From assembly GCA_027365315.1 (NCBI GenBank), contig DAHXNQ010000022.1:1-55023 (forward strand): a stretch of 55,023 nt of DNA, written 5' to 3'. Positions 1-9,302 of the stretch are shown piece by piece. Position 1 is the first letter of the stretch. Each line of letters opens with the position of its first letter. A program made the position numbers and the translations under genes. Under the pieces are notes generated by a model. It was given only the letters and a program-made list of their open reading frames with translations. It ran no database searches and was not told the origin of the DNA. This DNA is from Rhabdochlamydiaceae bacterium. GTDB lineage: Bacteria; Chlamydiota; Chlamydiia; Chlamydiales; Rhabdochlamydiaceae.

Positions 1-158
1 GTCGCGAGCGCTCCGTAGTCGCGCCGGGTAGTGCTGTGCACACCCGGACGACAAGGATGGATTCATCACAGTCGAAGACGGTCCACTCTCACAGCATAAG
101 TTTGCTCGAACGAATGAAACTTTCTTCTTAGTCTGATAACAGTTCTTATTTGTGCAAC
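1..158 (+). repeat. Copy A of ~158-bp dispersed repeat
   Basis: Near-identical (about 3 mismatches by eye) to the reverse complement of 54758-54915; diverged copy at 31402-31558. Conserved ends CGCGAGCGCTCCGTAG and TGATAACAGTTCTTATTTGTGCAAC. Confidence 0.92.
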
Positions 159-214
159 TCTCAAACCGTTCATGCACAGATGATGGCTGCTCTCGAAGCA
201 GCCAAGTTAGAGAG

Positions 215-934
215 TCAGTCGTCAGACATGTTGTGAAAGATCTGGTCCACATCGTCTAGGTTTTCCAGCCAGTCGATGAGGGCCTGATTGGCCTGCCGCT
301 GTTCGGGAGAGCAGCTGACGCTGATTTTGGGGATCCACTCGAGAGAGGACTCCTCGATCTTGTAACCTTTGGCCTCGAGAGCCTCTTTCACCTGGAAGAG
401 CATCTCGGGAGCGGTAGTGACGACAAAGAGTTCGCCTGTATCTTCAAGATCTTCCCCTTCGGCATCCATCACCGCTTCCATCAGCTGCTCTTCGGAGCAG
501 CCCGATTTAGCGATCTGCAGCAGACCCTTGCGATCGAAATTAAAGAGAACCGATCCTGGGGTAGCGACATTGCCGCCCCGTTTATTGGTGGCGATGCGCA
601 TATCGGAAGAGATGCGATTTTTGTTGTCAGTCATTACCTCGGCCACAATCCCTACGCCGCCATGACCATAGAGTTCGTAGGTCATCTCGACATAGTCGGC
701 CTGGTCCTGTTGACTGGCCTTCTTGATGTTGCGGTCGATGTTATCGGCCGGCATGTTGACCGAACGCGCCTTCTGAATCGCTAGCCGCAGACGGGGATTG
801 TTCTTGGGGTCGGGATCGCCATGCTTGACAGCGGTGATGATCTCTTTGGCTATGCGAGAGAAGATCTTACCCTTAGCCTTGTCCGCTCGATCCTTGCGAT
901 GCTTGATGTTAGCCCACTTACTATGCCCTGCCAT
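215..934 (-). CDS. yebC: YebC/PmpR family DNA-binding regulatory protein
   Basis: MAGHSKWANIKHRKDRADKAKGKIFSRIAKEI N-terminus typical of YebC. Confidence 0.96.
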   Translation of the reverse strand: MAGHSKWANIKHRKDRADKAKGKIFSRIAKEIITAVKHGDPDPKNNPRLRLAIQKARSVNMPADNIDRNIKKASQQDQADYVEMTYELYGHGGVGIVAEVMTDNKNRISSDMRIATNKRGGNVATPGSVLFNFDRKGLLQIAKSGCSEEQLMEAVMDAEGEDLEDTGELFVVTTAPEMLFQVKEALEAKGYKIEESSLEWIPKISVSCSPEQRQANQALIDWLENLDDVDQIFHNMSDD

Positions 935-1400
935 ATAACTCCTCGATAGGTCGCGCGTTCAGTAGCTGTCTTAGATTCTTTTTTTCCCACGCCTTGGCTA
1001 CGCAGTAACCGACAAACTGCCGCTCGCGCTCCTGGTATTTGGGGTGGTGCACGCTTCGTTTGCCGTAAAGTGAGCGCTTGGGTGGACAGACGTGGTGCAC
1101 CATCTCGTGGTAGACCACATAGTCGACAAAGTAGGAGGGAATCTCTGGGTGGTCGAGGATGCGGTGGATCTTGATGTGCCGCGTCACCTGGTTGTAGGAA
1201 CCGAGGGTGCGGCTGGAGCGTACGCTGCGACTGGCGTTGCCAAACCAGGATAGGGTCAATTTTAGCCGGCCCGAAAAATAGAGCCGGTTGAGCCTATCGT
1301 AGACAGCCTGGAGATCGACGTGATTACCTTGTAAGCTCATCGGATGAGCTACCATCTTACGCCGCAGGCCGAGAAATTTCCAGAGGGAAAAGAGCTTCAT
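921..1400 (-). CDS. SprT-like zinc metalloprotease domain protein
   Basis: HExxH in VVYHEMVHHVCPP; SprT-like layout; overlaps yebC start. Confidence 0.75.
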   Translation of the reverse strand: MKLFSLWKFLGLRRKMVAHPMSLQGNHVDLQAVYDRLNRLYFSGRLKLTLSWFGNASRSVRSSRTLGSYNQVTRHIKIHRILDHPEIPSYFVDYVVYHEMVHHVCPPKRSLYGKRSVHHPKYQERERQFVGYCVAKAWEKKNLRQLLNARPIEELYGRA

Positions 1401-1894
1401 AGCACCTTCTGCATCATGATTTTTTTCCAGTAGCGCCCCTGGTACCAGACAAAGTGGTCATGGCAGGCATACTGGGTGAAGCCCATCCTCTGGTAGAGAT
1501 GGATGGCAGGGTTGCCTTCATAGACCTCGAGATGGAGGATCTCGATCTGCCATTTTTCTTTAGCGTAGCGGATCAGCTCGGTCATTAAAAATGTGCCGAC
1601 TCCTTTGCCGCGGTAAGCCTCGTTAATGGTGATAGAGAAGAGACATTGGTGGCGCAGCTTCTTAAAGCCGTTGAGGTAGAGATTGGTCATACCAATAGGC
1701 TTGCCATCATAGAGAACGGTGAGAGCGGCTCCCAACTTGACATAGAAGCGCCAATGCTCGATCGCATCGTTGATCTCCTTCTCGTCGCACATGGGAAACC
1801 AACGGAGAATTTTGGGATCGATCAGCCAGCTGGCTAACAGTGGCAGATCCTCATCTTGTGTGAGGCGAACGCTGAGCAGCTCGTTGCGAAACAT
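1397..1894 (-). CDS. GNAT family N-acetyltransferase (tandem paralogue 1)
   Basis: ORF 1397-2035 with likely start at internal MFRNELLSVRL; GNAT motif AYRGKGVGTFLM. Confidence 0.8.
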   Translation of the reverse strand: MFRNELLSVRLTQDEDLPLLASWLIDPKILRWFPMCDEKEINDAIEHWRFYVKLGAALTVLYDGKPIGMTNLYLNGFKKLRHQCLFSITINEAYRGKGVGTFLMTELIRYAKEKWQIEILHLEVYEGNPAIHLYQRMGFTQYACHDHFVWYQGRYWKKIMMQKVL

Positions 1895-1898
1895 AAAC

Positions 1899-2408
1899 TT
1901 AGAGCAGAACCTCCAGTAGCCTACGTGGCAGGTAGCCACGATCTGTCTTAACAAATTTTTCCTGGTAGGCAAACTGCTTGAACCCCTGCTGTTCGAGCAC
2001 TGGAAGGAAGGGAGAATCCCCATAGACCTCGGCATAGATCAGTTTCAGCTGAAAGCGGGTTTTCGCCAAGTGTTTCAGGTTCTTCACCAACGAGCTGGCG
2101 ATGCCCTTACGGCGCTGCTCTGGCGCTACAGCCACTTTGATCAGTGCCTGGTGGGCCACCTTCTTGTAGGGCAGAAAGAAGAGCGCTGCGATGCCACAGG
2201 GCACCTCATTGATGGTAGCAGTGAGACAGGCCTGATATTTGGCGTAGCCGATCCAGCAGTCGATCGCTCCTTTTGTCTCTTCATCGCTAGTTGTAGGAAA
2301 GAAATCGAGGCCACCTGGAGATGCGAGCCACGCCTTCAGATAGGGAGCATCCTCCTCGGTGGCAAAGCGAATATCAAAGCCGGGAATCTGGTTTGCATCT
2401 TGAGACAC
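1899..2408 (-). CDS. GNAT family N-acetyltransferase (tandem paralogue 2)
   Basis: PEQRRKGIASSLV acetyl-CoA motif; colinear similarity to the adjacent GNAT. Confidence 0.8.
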   Translation of the reverse strand: MSQDANQIPGFDIRFATEEDAPYLKAWLASPGGLDFFPTTSDEETKGAIDCWIGYAKYQACLTATINEVPCGIAALFFLPYKKVAHQALIKVAVAPEQRRKGIASSLVKNLKHLAKTRFQLKLIYAEVYGDSPFLPVLEQQGFKQFAYQEKFVKTDRGYLPRRLLEVLL

Positions 2409-3507
2409 TTAACCTCCAAACTCTTTCAGAAATGCATCGACGAAGGGATCCAGTCCTCCATCCATCACCTCCTGGATATTGCCCGCTTCGCACTTGGTGC
2501 GATGATCCTTCACCAGCGTATAGGGCTGGAAGGTGTAGCTGCGGATCTGGCTACCCCAGGCAATCTCTTTCTTCTCACCCGAAATGTTCTTCAGCTTCCG
2601 CTGCTTCTCCTCCACCTGCTGTTCATACAGCTTGGCGCGCAGCATCTTCAGGCAGGTCTCTTTATTCTGTAGCTGACTGCGCTCCTTCTGGCAAGAGACG
2701 ACGATGCCAGAGGGAATATGGGTGATGCGCACCGCCGAGTCGGTGGTGTTGACATGCTGCCCCCCCGCTCCCGAAGAGCGGAAGGTGTCGATCCGCAGAT
2801 GCTCGGGCCGCAGCTCCACTTCGAGCTCCTCGTCAATTTCGGGGGTGACATCGACCGAAGCAAAGCTGGTATGGCGGCGCCCTCCCGCATCGAATGGAGA
2901 GATTCGAACGAGGCGATGCACCCCCTTCTCCGACTTGCTGTAGCCGTAAGCAAAGGGACCGGTAAAGTGAAAAGTGATGCTTTTGTAGCCGGTCACATCG
3001 CCATCAACTTCATCCAGAAGCTCCACCTTCCAGCCGCGCCGCACGGCCCATCTCTGGTACATCCTGGCCAGCATCGCCGCCCAGTCGCACGCCTCGGTTC
3101 CTCCAGCACCCGAGTTGATGCTGAGGTAGCAGTTCTTGCTATCCAGCTCGCCCGAGAGCATCTTGCGCAGCTCCAGCGCATCCATCTCCTCTTCCACAGC
3201 ACTCAGCTCTTTGGTCAGCTCCTCAAAGAAGGCAGGGTCGTCTACAGCATCGGTCTCAGTAAAAAACTCGTTTAAAGACTCTACACGCCGCTCAATCTCG
3301 CGATAGGGCACCAGCCACACTTTCAATTCGGCAATGCGGCCTACGGTCTTGCGAGCCTTTTGAGGATGGTCCCAGAAGGTGGGCTCCCCCATCTCCTGTT
3401 CCAGTTGGGTTAACTCTTTCTCTTTGCTAGCGAGGTCAAAGATACCTCCACATATGGAGGAGTCTGTTGTATAAACTTTTTACTCTGTTAAGAATCTCCT
3501 CGCTCAT
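2409..3507 (-). CDS. prfB: Peptide chain release factor 2, programmed +1 frameshift
   Basis: Main ORF has GGQHVNTTDSAVR; upstream short frame from ATG at 3507 reads MSEEILNRVKSLYNRLLHMWRYL then UGA (3438-3436) in TGGAGGTATCTTTGAC, the canonical prfB frameshift context. Confidence 0.96.
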
Positions 3508-5729
3508 GCATCTCCTCGTCGTTTTTCAAGGAGTATAGCAGAGCCTTCGTCCACTCGGTAGTGCCATTGCCAGCTGGGGGCAGAAAGAGGCGAAAGTTCC
3601 AGCCGAGGCTTGCCCTCTATCTGCCGGATCACCATCTTCATGCCATCGGGCACCTCGATGTGCCAGGGGCCCACCAGCTCTAAATCTTCGGCCTCCAGCT
3701 CGGCATGGCCGCGCAGGATGATGGTGCAGCTCTCTTTGCGGTAGATCTCGTGCTTCCAGAAAAGATTGCGCGCCGCCTCCTCGATGCCGCTGTTGCGCAC
3801 CTTCACTCGCTTCAGAGTGCACTTGCCGGTGCGGTTTGAGTAGTGAAGCAGCCTCGAGCGGTCAAGATGGCCCATCGGCTGATCGGCAATGATCAGAAGG
3901 CTTCCTTCTAGATCCAGATCCTCCACATCGAGGTCGGCAAGTTCGAGCTGCAGTTCGCTACCGCGCCCCAGCCTACCCCCTCGCAGCTTCTGCCCGATGA
4001 TCGAGTAGAGCGGTCCTAGTGCCGGATGGAAGTTGAAGAGGAAGGGAGGCCCCTTCAGCACCACCTCCGAGAGAGGCTCGATCTGGGGAAGCTGCATACC
4101 GCAGGCTCCGGTCAATAGATCGCGCGCATTCTCCAGTGCATCGAGAAAGCAACCCTCGGGGGTCTCGAGCAGAGTGGTCCCCAGGCTCATCTCTCTTTTG
4201 GTGGTGGAGATGGTCTTCTTGCGATGGTTGTAAGTCAGAAATGTCTTTAAATCTTGTGGCCTCTCCGGATGCTCCTCGATGAAGAGATCGGCGATATTCT
4301 GCATCGTCGACTCGAGGCGGCCCACCTCCTCGCGCTGCAAAGTGCCGCCTCTATAGACCGGTAGCCGTTTGAAGTTGATCAGCCGCCCAGGAATCGGCAT
4401 CTTTTCCACCGCCCTCTCCACAGCTGCCAGATCGGCAAAAAGAATGTTGGTGTTGGAGGGAAACTTCGAGTAAGGACTTCCCGGCGCCTCAGACTCGTCT
4501 GCGATGCCAAACTTGGCAAAATCGCAATATTCAATGCTGGTTAGCAGATAGTGGTTCTGCTCCTCTCCTTCTCTCTCGATCAGTACATTCATCCCTTCGC
4601 TCGCGCGCACCTGCCGCGGACAGGAGGCAAAGCCAAAGCGCTTATTGCCGGCGCACCCAATGCCCACAAAGGCAAGAAGTCCATAATCGGTGCCAGCCAG
4701 TGGGTTGTTGATCTGACGCACCAGTGCCTTTTTTCTTCCCAGCCCCGTTAGCCACGAAAAGATAGCCTGATCGCGCGCCAGCTTCCAGATCACTCCATGG
4801 CCGCCCGGCTTCAGAAGCAGGTCTGCTGGTCCCGAAAGGGCCCACTCCCCTGCGCGGTTCATGGTGGGGACAGAGGGTTGACGAAAGAAGCGAAAGAGAG
4901 TCTGCGGCCTGCCAAACCAGTCCTCCTCTTCGCAGAGCATCAGAATCTGCTGATGGTTGCCCTTTTCGCCCGAGGTCATCATCGCCACGGGAGTGATCAG
5001 CTGCTGACCGAGTAGCTTGTAGTGGAGATATTCGCGCGCCTGAAGATCGAGAATCATCCCCTTCAGCAGAGTGCGACCGCGAAATAACAGCCGCGCTGCC
5101 GGCAGCGCCATACCGGTACACTCATCGGTGAGACTGAGGCGGTCGGCAGCTCCACCCACCGGATAGATCTCGCACATCTGGCCCATCTGCTCGATCCCCG
5201 AAAGAATCGCTTGCCTCACTTCGTAGGTGGGCTCTGAAATATCGATGCCCTGCGGTCTGAGATAACGGATCGATCTACAACTTCCCTCCATTTTGGGCAG
5301 CTGTACCTTCAGAGCCTCCAGCTGATAGCCGATCAGCCCACCCAGCTCGGCATAGAAGTGGTCCACCTCGTCTAGCCTACTACAGAGCCTGCGCAGGGCG
5401 GGAAGATCCACCTCCACCTCATCACAGCAGCAGAGTCTCTCCGCCTGTCCCAGCGCCGCCACCGCGTAAAGTAGATAGCACTCGCTCTCGGAGAGCTGCT
5501 CGATCAGCCCCCGCATGGAAGGGTTGATGGCTAGCCATTCCCTCGTCCTGGGCTGCTGTTCAAGTAAAATGATGCGATCCGCAAGCGAGACAGCCTCTGC
5601 AAGCTGCACGACCAGATGGGAGAGGTAGCTGCATTCTTCCTGCAGGGTAGAGAGCGTGGCAGTGATAGACAAGGCGAAATCTCGGTAGCTAAAGTGAAAC
5701 GGATACCCAGTCTGACCACTTTTTTGCAA
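3504..5729 (-). CDS. UDPGP/UAP1-like nucleotidyltransferase-fold protein (chlamydial)
   Basis: KPGGHGVIWKLARDQAIFSWL and LVRQINNPLAGTDYG resemble UDP-sugar pyrophosphorylase motifs; stop overlaps prfB start (ATGA). Confidence 0.55.
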   Translation of the reverse strand: MQKSGQTGYPFHFSYRDFALSITATLSTLQEECSYLSHLVVQLAEAVSLADRIILLEQQPRTREWLAINPSMRGLIEQLSESECYLLYAVAALGQAERLCCCDEVEVDLPALRRLCSRLDEVDHFYAELGGLIGYQLEALKVQLPKMEGSCRSIRYLRPQGIDISEPTYEVRQAILSGIEQMGQMCEIYPVGGAADRLSLTDECTGMALPAARLLFRGRTLLKGMILDLQAREYLHYKLLGQQLITPVAMMTSGEKGNHQQILMLCEEEDWFGRPQTLFRFFRQPSVPTMNRAGEWALSGPADLLLKPGGHGVIWKLARDQAIFSWLTGLGRKKALVRQINNPLAGTDYGLLAFVGIGCAGNKRFGFASCPRQVRASEGMNVLIEREGEEQNHYLLTSIEYCDFAKFGIADESEAPGSPYSKFPSNTNILFADLAAVERAVEKMPIPGRLINFKRLPVYRGGTLQREEVGRLESTMQNIADLFIEEHPERPQDLKTFLTYNHRKKTISTTKREMSLGTTLLETPEGCFLDALENARDLLTGACGMQLPQIEPLSEVVLKGPPFLFNFHPALGPLYSIIGQKLRGGRLGRGSELQLELADLDVEDLDLEGSLLIIADQPMGHLDRSRLLHYSNRTGKCTLKRVKVRNSGIEEAARNLFWKHEIYRKESCTIILRGHAELEAEDLELVGPWHIEVPDGMKMVIRQIEGKPRLELSPLSAPSWQWHYRVDEGSAILLEKRRGDA

Positions 5730-5821
5730 ATTGAGAGCTCTCTATGGAGGTTCGATTTGACCCAAAAAGAAGGTCTAGCTACAAAAGGGCATTCTAACCT
5801 TCCTCAAGGAGTAAGGCGATC

Positions 5822-6085
5822 ATGGCCAAGCAACAAAAAAATTCTAAATTCATGCAACCCCTCAAGGTCAGCGAAGCGCTGGCTGTTATTGTGGGCAAGG
5901 GCCCCATGCCTCGAACCGAAGTTGTAAAAAAACTTTGGGTATATATTAAGAAGCATGGATGCCAAGATACCAAAAACCGCAGGAACATTGTTCCTAATGA
6001 AGAGCTGGCAAAGGTGTTCGGCACCAAGCGCGCGGTGAACATGTTTGAAATGCCTAAACTCATCGGCAAACACCTCTCTGCCTAA
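5822..6085 (+). CDS. SWIB/MDM2 domain protein
   Basis: Short protein with SWIB signature ...VVKKLWVYIKKHGCQDTKNRRNIVPNEELAKVFG... Confidence 0.93.
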   Translation: MAKQQKNSKFMQPLKVSEALAVIVGKGPMPRTEVVKKLWVYIKKHGCQDTKNRRNIVPNEELAKVFGTKRAVNMFEMPKLIGKHLSA

Positions 6086-6110
6086 AAAGCTGTTCTGGTA
6101 AAGCTGTTTT

Positions 6111-6145
6111 GGCGCTTGGACCCCGAAGGTTCAAGCGCCCCTTTT
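6111..6145 (+). terminator. Rho-independent terminator after SWIB gene
   Basis: GGCGCTTGGACC-ccgaa-GGTTCAAGCGCC stem followed by CCTTTTT. Confidence 0.88.
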
Positions 6146-6149
6146 TCGC

Positions 6150-6896
6150 TTGCATCGCTACAAACTGATCATTACTTACGAAGGCACCTCCTACTCTGGA
6201 TGGCAGGTGCAGCCCAACGGCCTCTCCATTCAGGAGCTGGTGCAGAAGGCCATTGCCACACCACTTAGGCGCCCCCATGTCGATGTGACCGGTTCGGGAC
6301 GCACCGATGCGGGAGTGCACGCCCTCGGACAGGTGGCCCACTTTTCACACGATGAGCCGCTAGAGTCCTTTCGCTTTCTGCGCTCGGTCAACAGTCTACT
6401 TCCTCCTGACATCCGCCTGCTTAGCCTCGAAGAGGTGCCCCACTCTTTCCATGCACGCTATAGCGCGCTGGGCAAGATCTACCACTACCACCTATGCACC
6501 GCCCCTATTCTGGACCCTTTTGTCCGCTTGTTTCGCGCCCATTTCTGCTACCCCGTCGACCTTCCCGCTCTAAGGCGCGCCGCCAGCTGCTTTGTGGGAG
6601 ACCACGATTTCAAGGCGTTTGCCAACGAAGCCTGCCGCGGATCAGCCTCGCGCGATTCGGTGCGCATCCTAAAACGCCTCGATATCTTTGAAGAGCCAGG
6701 CGGCCTACGCTTCGAGTTCGAGGCGGATGGCTTTCTCTACCAGATGGTGCGCAACCTCACTGGCACCCTCATCGATTTCATCGCTGGCAAATACAGCGAG
6801 AACGACCTCCCCGCCATCCTCGCCTCCCAGGACCGCCGCCAGGCCGGTAGGGCCGCCCCTTCGCAGGGGCTCTTCCTGGTTAAAGTTATCTATTAA
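6150..6896 (+). CDS. truA: tRNA pseudouridine synthase A
   Basis: YKLIITYEGTSYSGWQVQPNG, GSGRTDAGVHALGQVAHF; TTG start. Confidence 0.96.
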   Translation: MHRYKLIITYEGTSYSGWQVQPNGLSIQELVQKAIATPLRRPHVDVTGSGRTDAGVHALGQVAHFSHDEPLESFRFLRSVNSLLPPDIRLLSLEEVPHSFHARYSALGKIYHYHLCTAPILDPFVRLFRAHFCYPVDLPALRRAASCFVGDHDFKAFANEACRGSASRDSVRILKRLDIFEEPGGLRFEFEADGFLYQMVRNLTGTLIDFIAGKYSENDLPAILASQDRRQAGRAAPSQGLFLVKVIY

Positions 6897-6931
6897 CAAC
6901 GCCCTTCGAATCAATGCCGCTGCAGGCTACT

Positions 6932-7627
6932 CTACGTCAGACGGCCAGTTAGCGATTCGAGAGAATGAAAGGAAGGAACATAGAGCGCTCCGCGAGCGAG
7001 AGCCCACTCCACCTGGGGTAGGTCGGGTGCGCAGATCAGCACACCGGGCACACCCGCATTCGCAAGCGCCTCGAAGCCTCTCGCCGAATCTTCAAAACCG
7101 ATGACTTTGGCTTCCTCTTGGGGAGCATAACGCATCAGTGCCTCGAGGTAGCCATCGGGGGCCGGCTTGGGATCGCGATAGGCTTCGCGGGTGATCCAGT
7201 GGGGAATCTGATTGAGAGAGGGAAGATCACGCCTGAGACGCTCCACCTGCTCGGCAGGAGAGTTGGTCACCACACAGGAGAGAATCTTTCTTTCGGTGAT
7301 GCTCTGTAAAAGCGGCTCCACCCCTGGCATCAGCGAAAGCTCTCCGCGCTGGAGTAGCTTCATGTAGGCCGCCTTGCGCTCAGCTATAATCTGGTCCCAT
7401 GAGGGTTCGATAGCGGCTAGCTGTGGAAACTCCCGGTAGGAGGCCTCGCGTAAGCCAGTCCTGGTGAAATGAGCGCGCGCTGAATATTCCGAGAAGGTCC
7501 AGGGCAGGGCAATCCCCTTGCTATGCATCACCTCGCGAAAGGCGGCAAAATGCATCATTTCGGAATCGACCAGCAGGCCGTCGAGATCGAAGAGAATCAG
7601 ATCATAGTGACAGAGCCAGGCGTGCAT
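6932..7627 (-). CDS. HAD superfamily hydrolase (phosphatase/phosphoglycomutase-like)
   Basis: ILFDLDGLLVDSE motif I; ORF 6932-7678 with likely internal start MHAWLCHYD, as the upstream part overlaps a tRNA. Confidence 0.85.
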   Translation of the reverse strand: MHAWLCHYDLILFDLDGLLVDSEMMHFAAFREVMHSKGIALPWTFSEYSARAHFTRTGLREASYREFPQLAAIEPSWDQIIAERKAAYMKLLQRGELSLMPGVEPLLQSITERKILSCVVTNSPAEQVERLRRDLPSLNQIPHWITREAYRDPKPAPDGYLEALMRYAPQEEAKVIGFEDSARGFEALANAGVPGVLICAPDLPQVEWALARGALYVPSFHSLESLTGRLT

Positions 7628-7647
7628 ATCGAATATAAGTAAAATTT

Positions 7648-7731
7648 GCCGACGACTGGAATCGAACCAGCACTTCAAGTGAATGAAAGCAGAGTTTGAG
7701 TCTGCCGCGTCTACCGTTCCGCCACATCGGC
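7648..7731 (-). tRNA. tRNA-Leu(CAA)
   Basis: Minus strand GCCGATGTGGCGGAACGGTAGACGCGGCAGACTCAAACTCTGC...GGTTCGATTCCAGTCGTCGGC; cloverleaf ends pair, anticodon loop CTCAAAC. Confidence 0.92.
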
Positions 7732-7764
7732 TTTGGCTGCCTCAAGTCTAACGCAAGAGAGCAG

Positions 7765-8004
7765 TTAACGTCTTCTATCTCCTGATCCTTTAGCCCTCTC
7801 CCAGGGATAAAGCTCGCGCGGCTGCGCCTCGAGGCGGGGGAGCTCGGCCAGTTTCTCCCGCTCGCTCCTCTGAAGACGCTCCACCTTTAGATTCTGCTTT
7901 TTCACCCTCTCCTCCTCTGACTGCTGCAACCCCGAACAGGCGGAGAGCAGGGCAGTTAGGAAGAAGGTTAAGTAAAACGATTTTATTTTAATTTTACTTT
8001 CCAT
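7765..8004 (-). CDS. Small putative lipoprotein
   Basis: Signal peptide with lipobox LLSAC. Confidence 0.65.
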   Translation of the reverse strand: MESKIKIKSFYLTFFLTALLSACSGLQQSEEERVKKQNLKVERLQRSEREKLAELPRLEAQPRELYPWERAKGSGDRRR

Positions 8005-8018
8005 AATTAGAAGGAAGA

Positions 8019-9302
8019 ATGAGTTCTATTTCTTCTACACTACTTTTGGTTAGCCGCTCTCGCTCTACGATCCAGAGAGTGAACCGTTTTTGCGAGGAGC
8101 AGAAGATCTCCTGCGAAGTGGCAGACTCTTTGCCCTCCTCGCCTCAAGAGGCATCCTACCGTCTTGTCGACCTAGACACAATCCCGCTGGCCACTCTTCC
8201 TCCTGCAGCAAATGGACGCAACATCGCCCTGGTACCACTTGAGCAGGCGCTCCTCTGGAAAGAGGCGGTGGAAAAGCGGGGATGGGAGACTCTTTTTAAA
8301 CCCTTCAGCGAGGAGGAGCTGGTGAAGCTTTTGGCCCCTACCAGTGATAAACGCCCCTCCCCTCCCCTCTGCATTGCCAAAAGCCCGGCCATGCGGGAGC
8401 TGCTAAAAAAGGTGACGCAGGTGGCGGCGACGCAGGCGAGTGTCTTCATCTCGGGAGAGTCGGGCACTGGCAAAGAGGTGCTGGCCGAGCTGATCCATGC
8501 CAATTCCCCCCGCTCTAGTCATCCTTTCATCAAGGTGAACTGCGCCGCCATCCCCGAAACGCTCATCGAATCGGAGTTTTTTGGTCACGAGCGAGGCTCG
8601 TTTACAGGCGCCTACAGCGCGCGCAAAGGCAGACTGGAGCTGGCGCACAAAGGCACTCTGCTTCTCGATGAGGTGTCGGAGACCCCCCTTTCTCTGCAGG
8701 CCAAGCTGCTGCGCGCCATCCAGGAGCAGAGATTCGAACGGGTAGGCGGCGATGAGACATTGCAGGTAGATGTGCGCTTCATCGCTGCCTCCAACCGCGA
8801 GATGCGCAAGGCGATCGACGAGAGACTCTTTCGCGAAGATCTCTACTTCCGGCTGAATGTGGTGCCGCTGCAGATTCCTCCTCTTCGGGAGAGACCCGAA
8901 GATATCCAGGAACTGGCGCACCATTTTCTCACAAAATATTCGACCGCCTACGGCCGCGATCTGCACGCCCTCTCTGCCGGAGCTGCAAGACGCCTACTCA
9001 CCTACAACTGGCCGGGCAACGTCCGCGAGCTGGCACATGCCATCGAGCGCAGCGTCATCTTGGCTAGCGGTGAAATCCTGACGGAAAACGATCTACAGTT
9101 AGAGCCCTCATCCACCGCTCCACAGGGAGGCTACCTCCCTGGCAAAACGCTCGACCAGATCGAGCAGGAGTGGATCCTTGCAGCGCTAGCCCACTATCAG
9201 ATGAATCGGGTCAGAACCGCCGAGGCGCTGGGTATCAGCGTGCGGACGCTGCGCAACAAGCTGCGCCTCTACAGGAAAGAGGTGCAGCCTGAACTGTTCT
9301 GA
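8019..9302 (+). CDS. Sigma-54-dependent transcriptional activator (AtoC/NtrC-like) with degenerate receiver and C-terminal FIS-type HTH
   Basis: GESGTGKE Walker [10 protein letters not shown] (GAFTGA variant), [41 protein letters not shown]. Confidence 0.93.
   Translation: MSSISSTLLLVSRSRSTIQRVNRFCEEQKISCEVADSLPSSPQEASYRLVDLDTIPLATLPPAANGRNIALVPLEQALLWKEAVEKRGWETLFKPFSEEELVKLLAPTSDKRPSPPLCIAKSPAMRELLKKVTQVAATQASVFISGESGTGKEVLAELIHANSPRSSHPFIKVNCAAIPETLIESEFFGHERGSFTGAYSARKGRLELAHKGTLLLDEVSETPLSLQAKLLRAIQEQRFERVGGDETLQVDVRFIAASNREMRKAIDERLFREDLYFRLNVVPLQIPPLRERPEDIQELAHHFLTKYSTAYGRDLHALSAGAARRLLTYNWPGNVRELAHAIERSVILASGEILTENDLQLEPSSTAPQGGYLPGKTLDQIEQEWILAALAHYQMNRVRTAEALGISVRTLRNKLRLYRKEVQPELF

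Noticed and set aside
184-203. GGCTGCT-ctcga-AGCAGCC hairpin downstream of yebC
   Set aside because: No U-tract on the yebC strand; too weak to call a terminator confidently.
2070-3275. Several long plus-strand ORFs antisense to GNAT and prfB
   Set aside because: They oppose well-supported genes and give low-complexity, family-less proteins.
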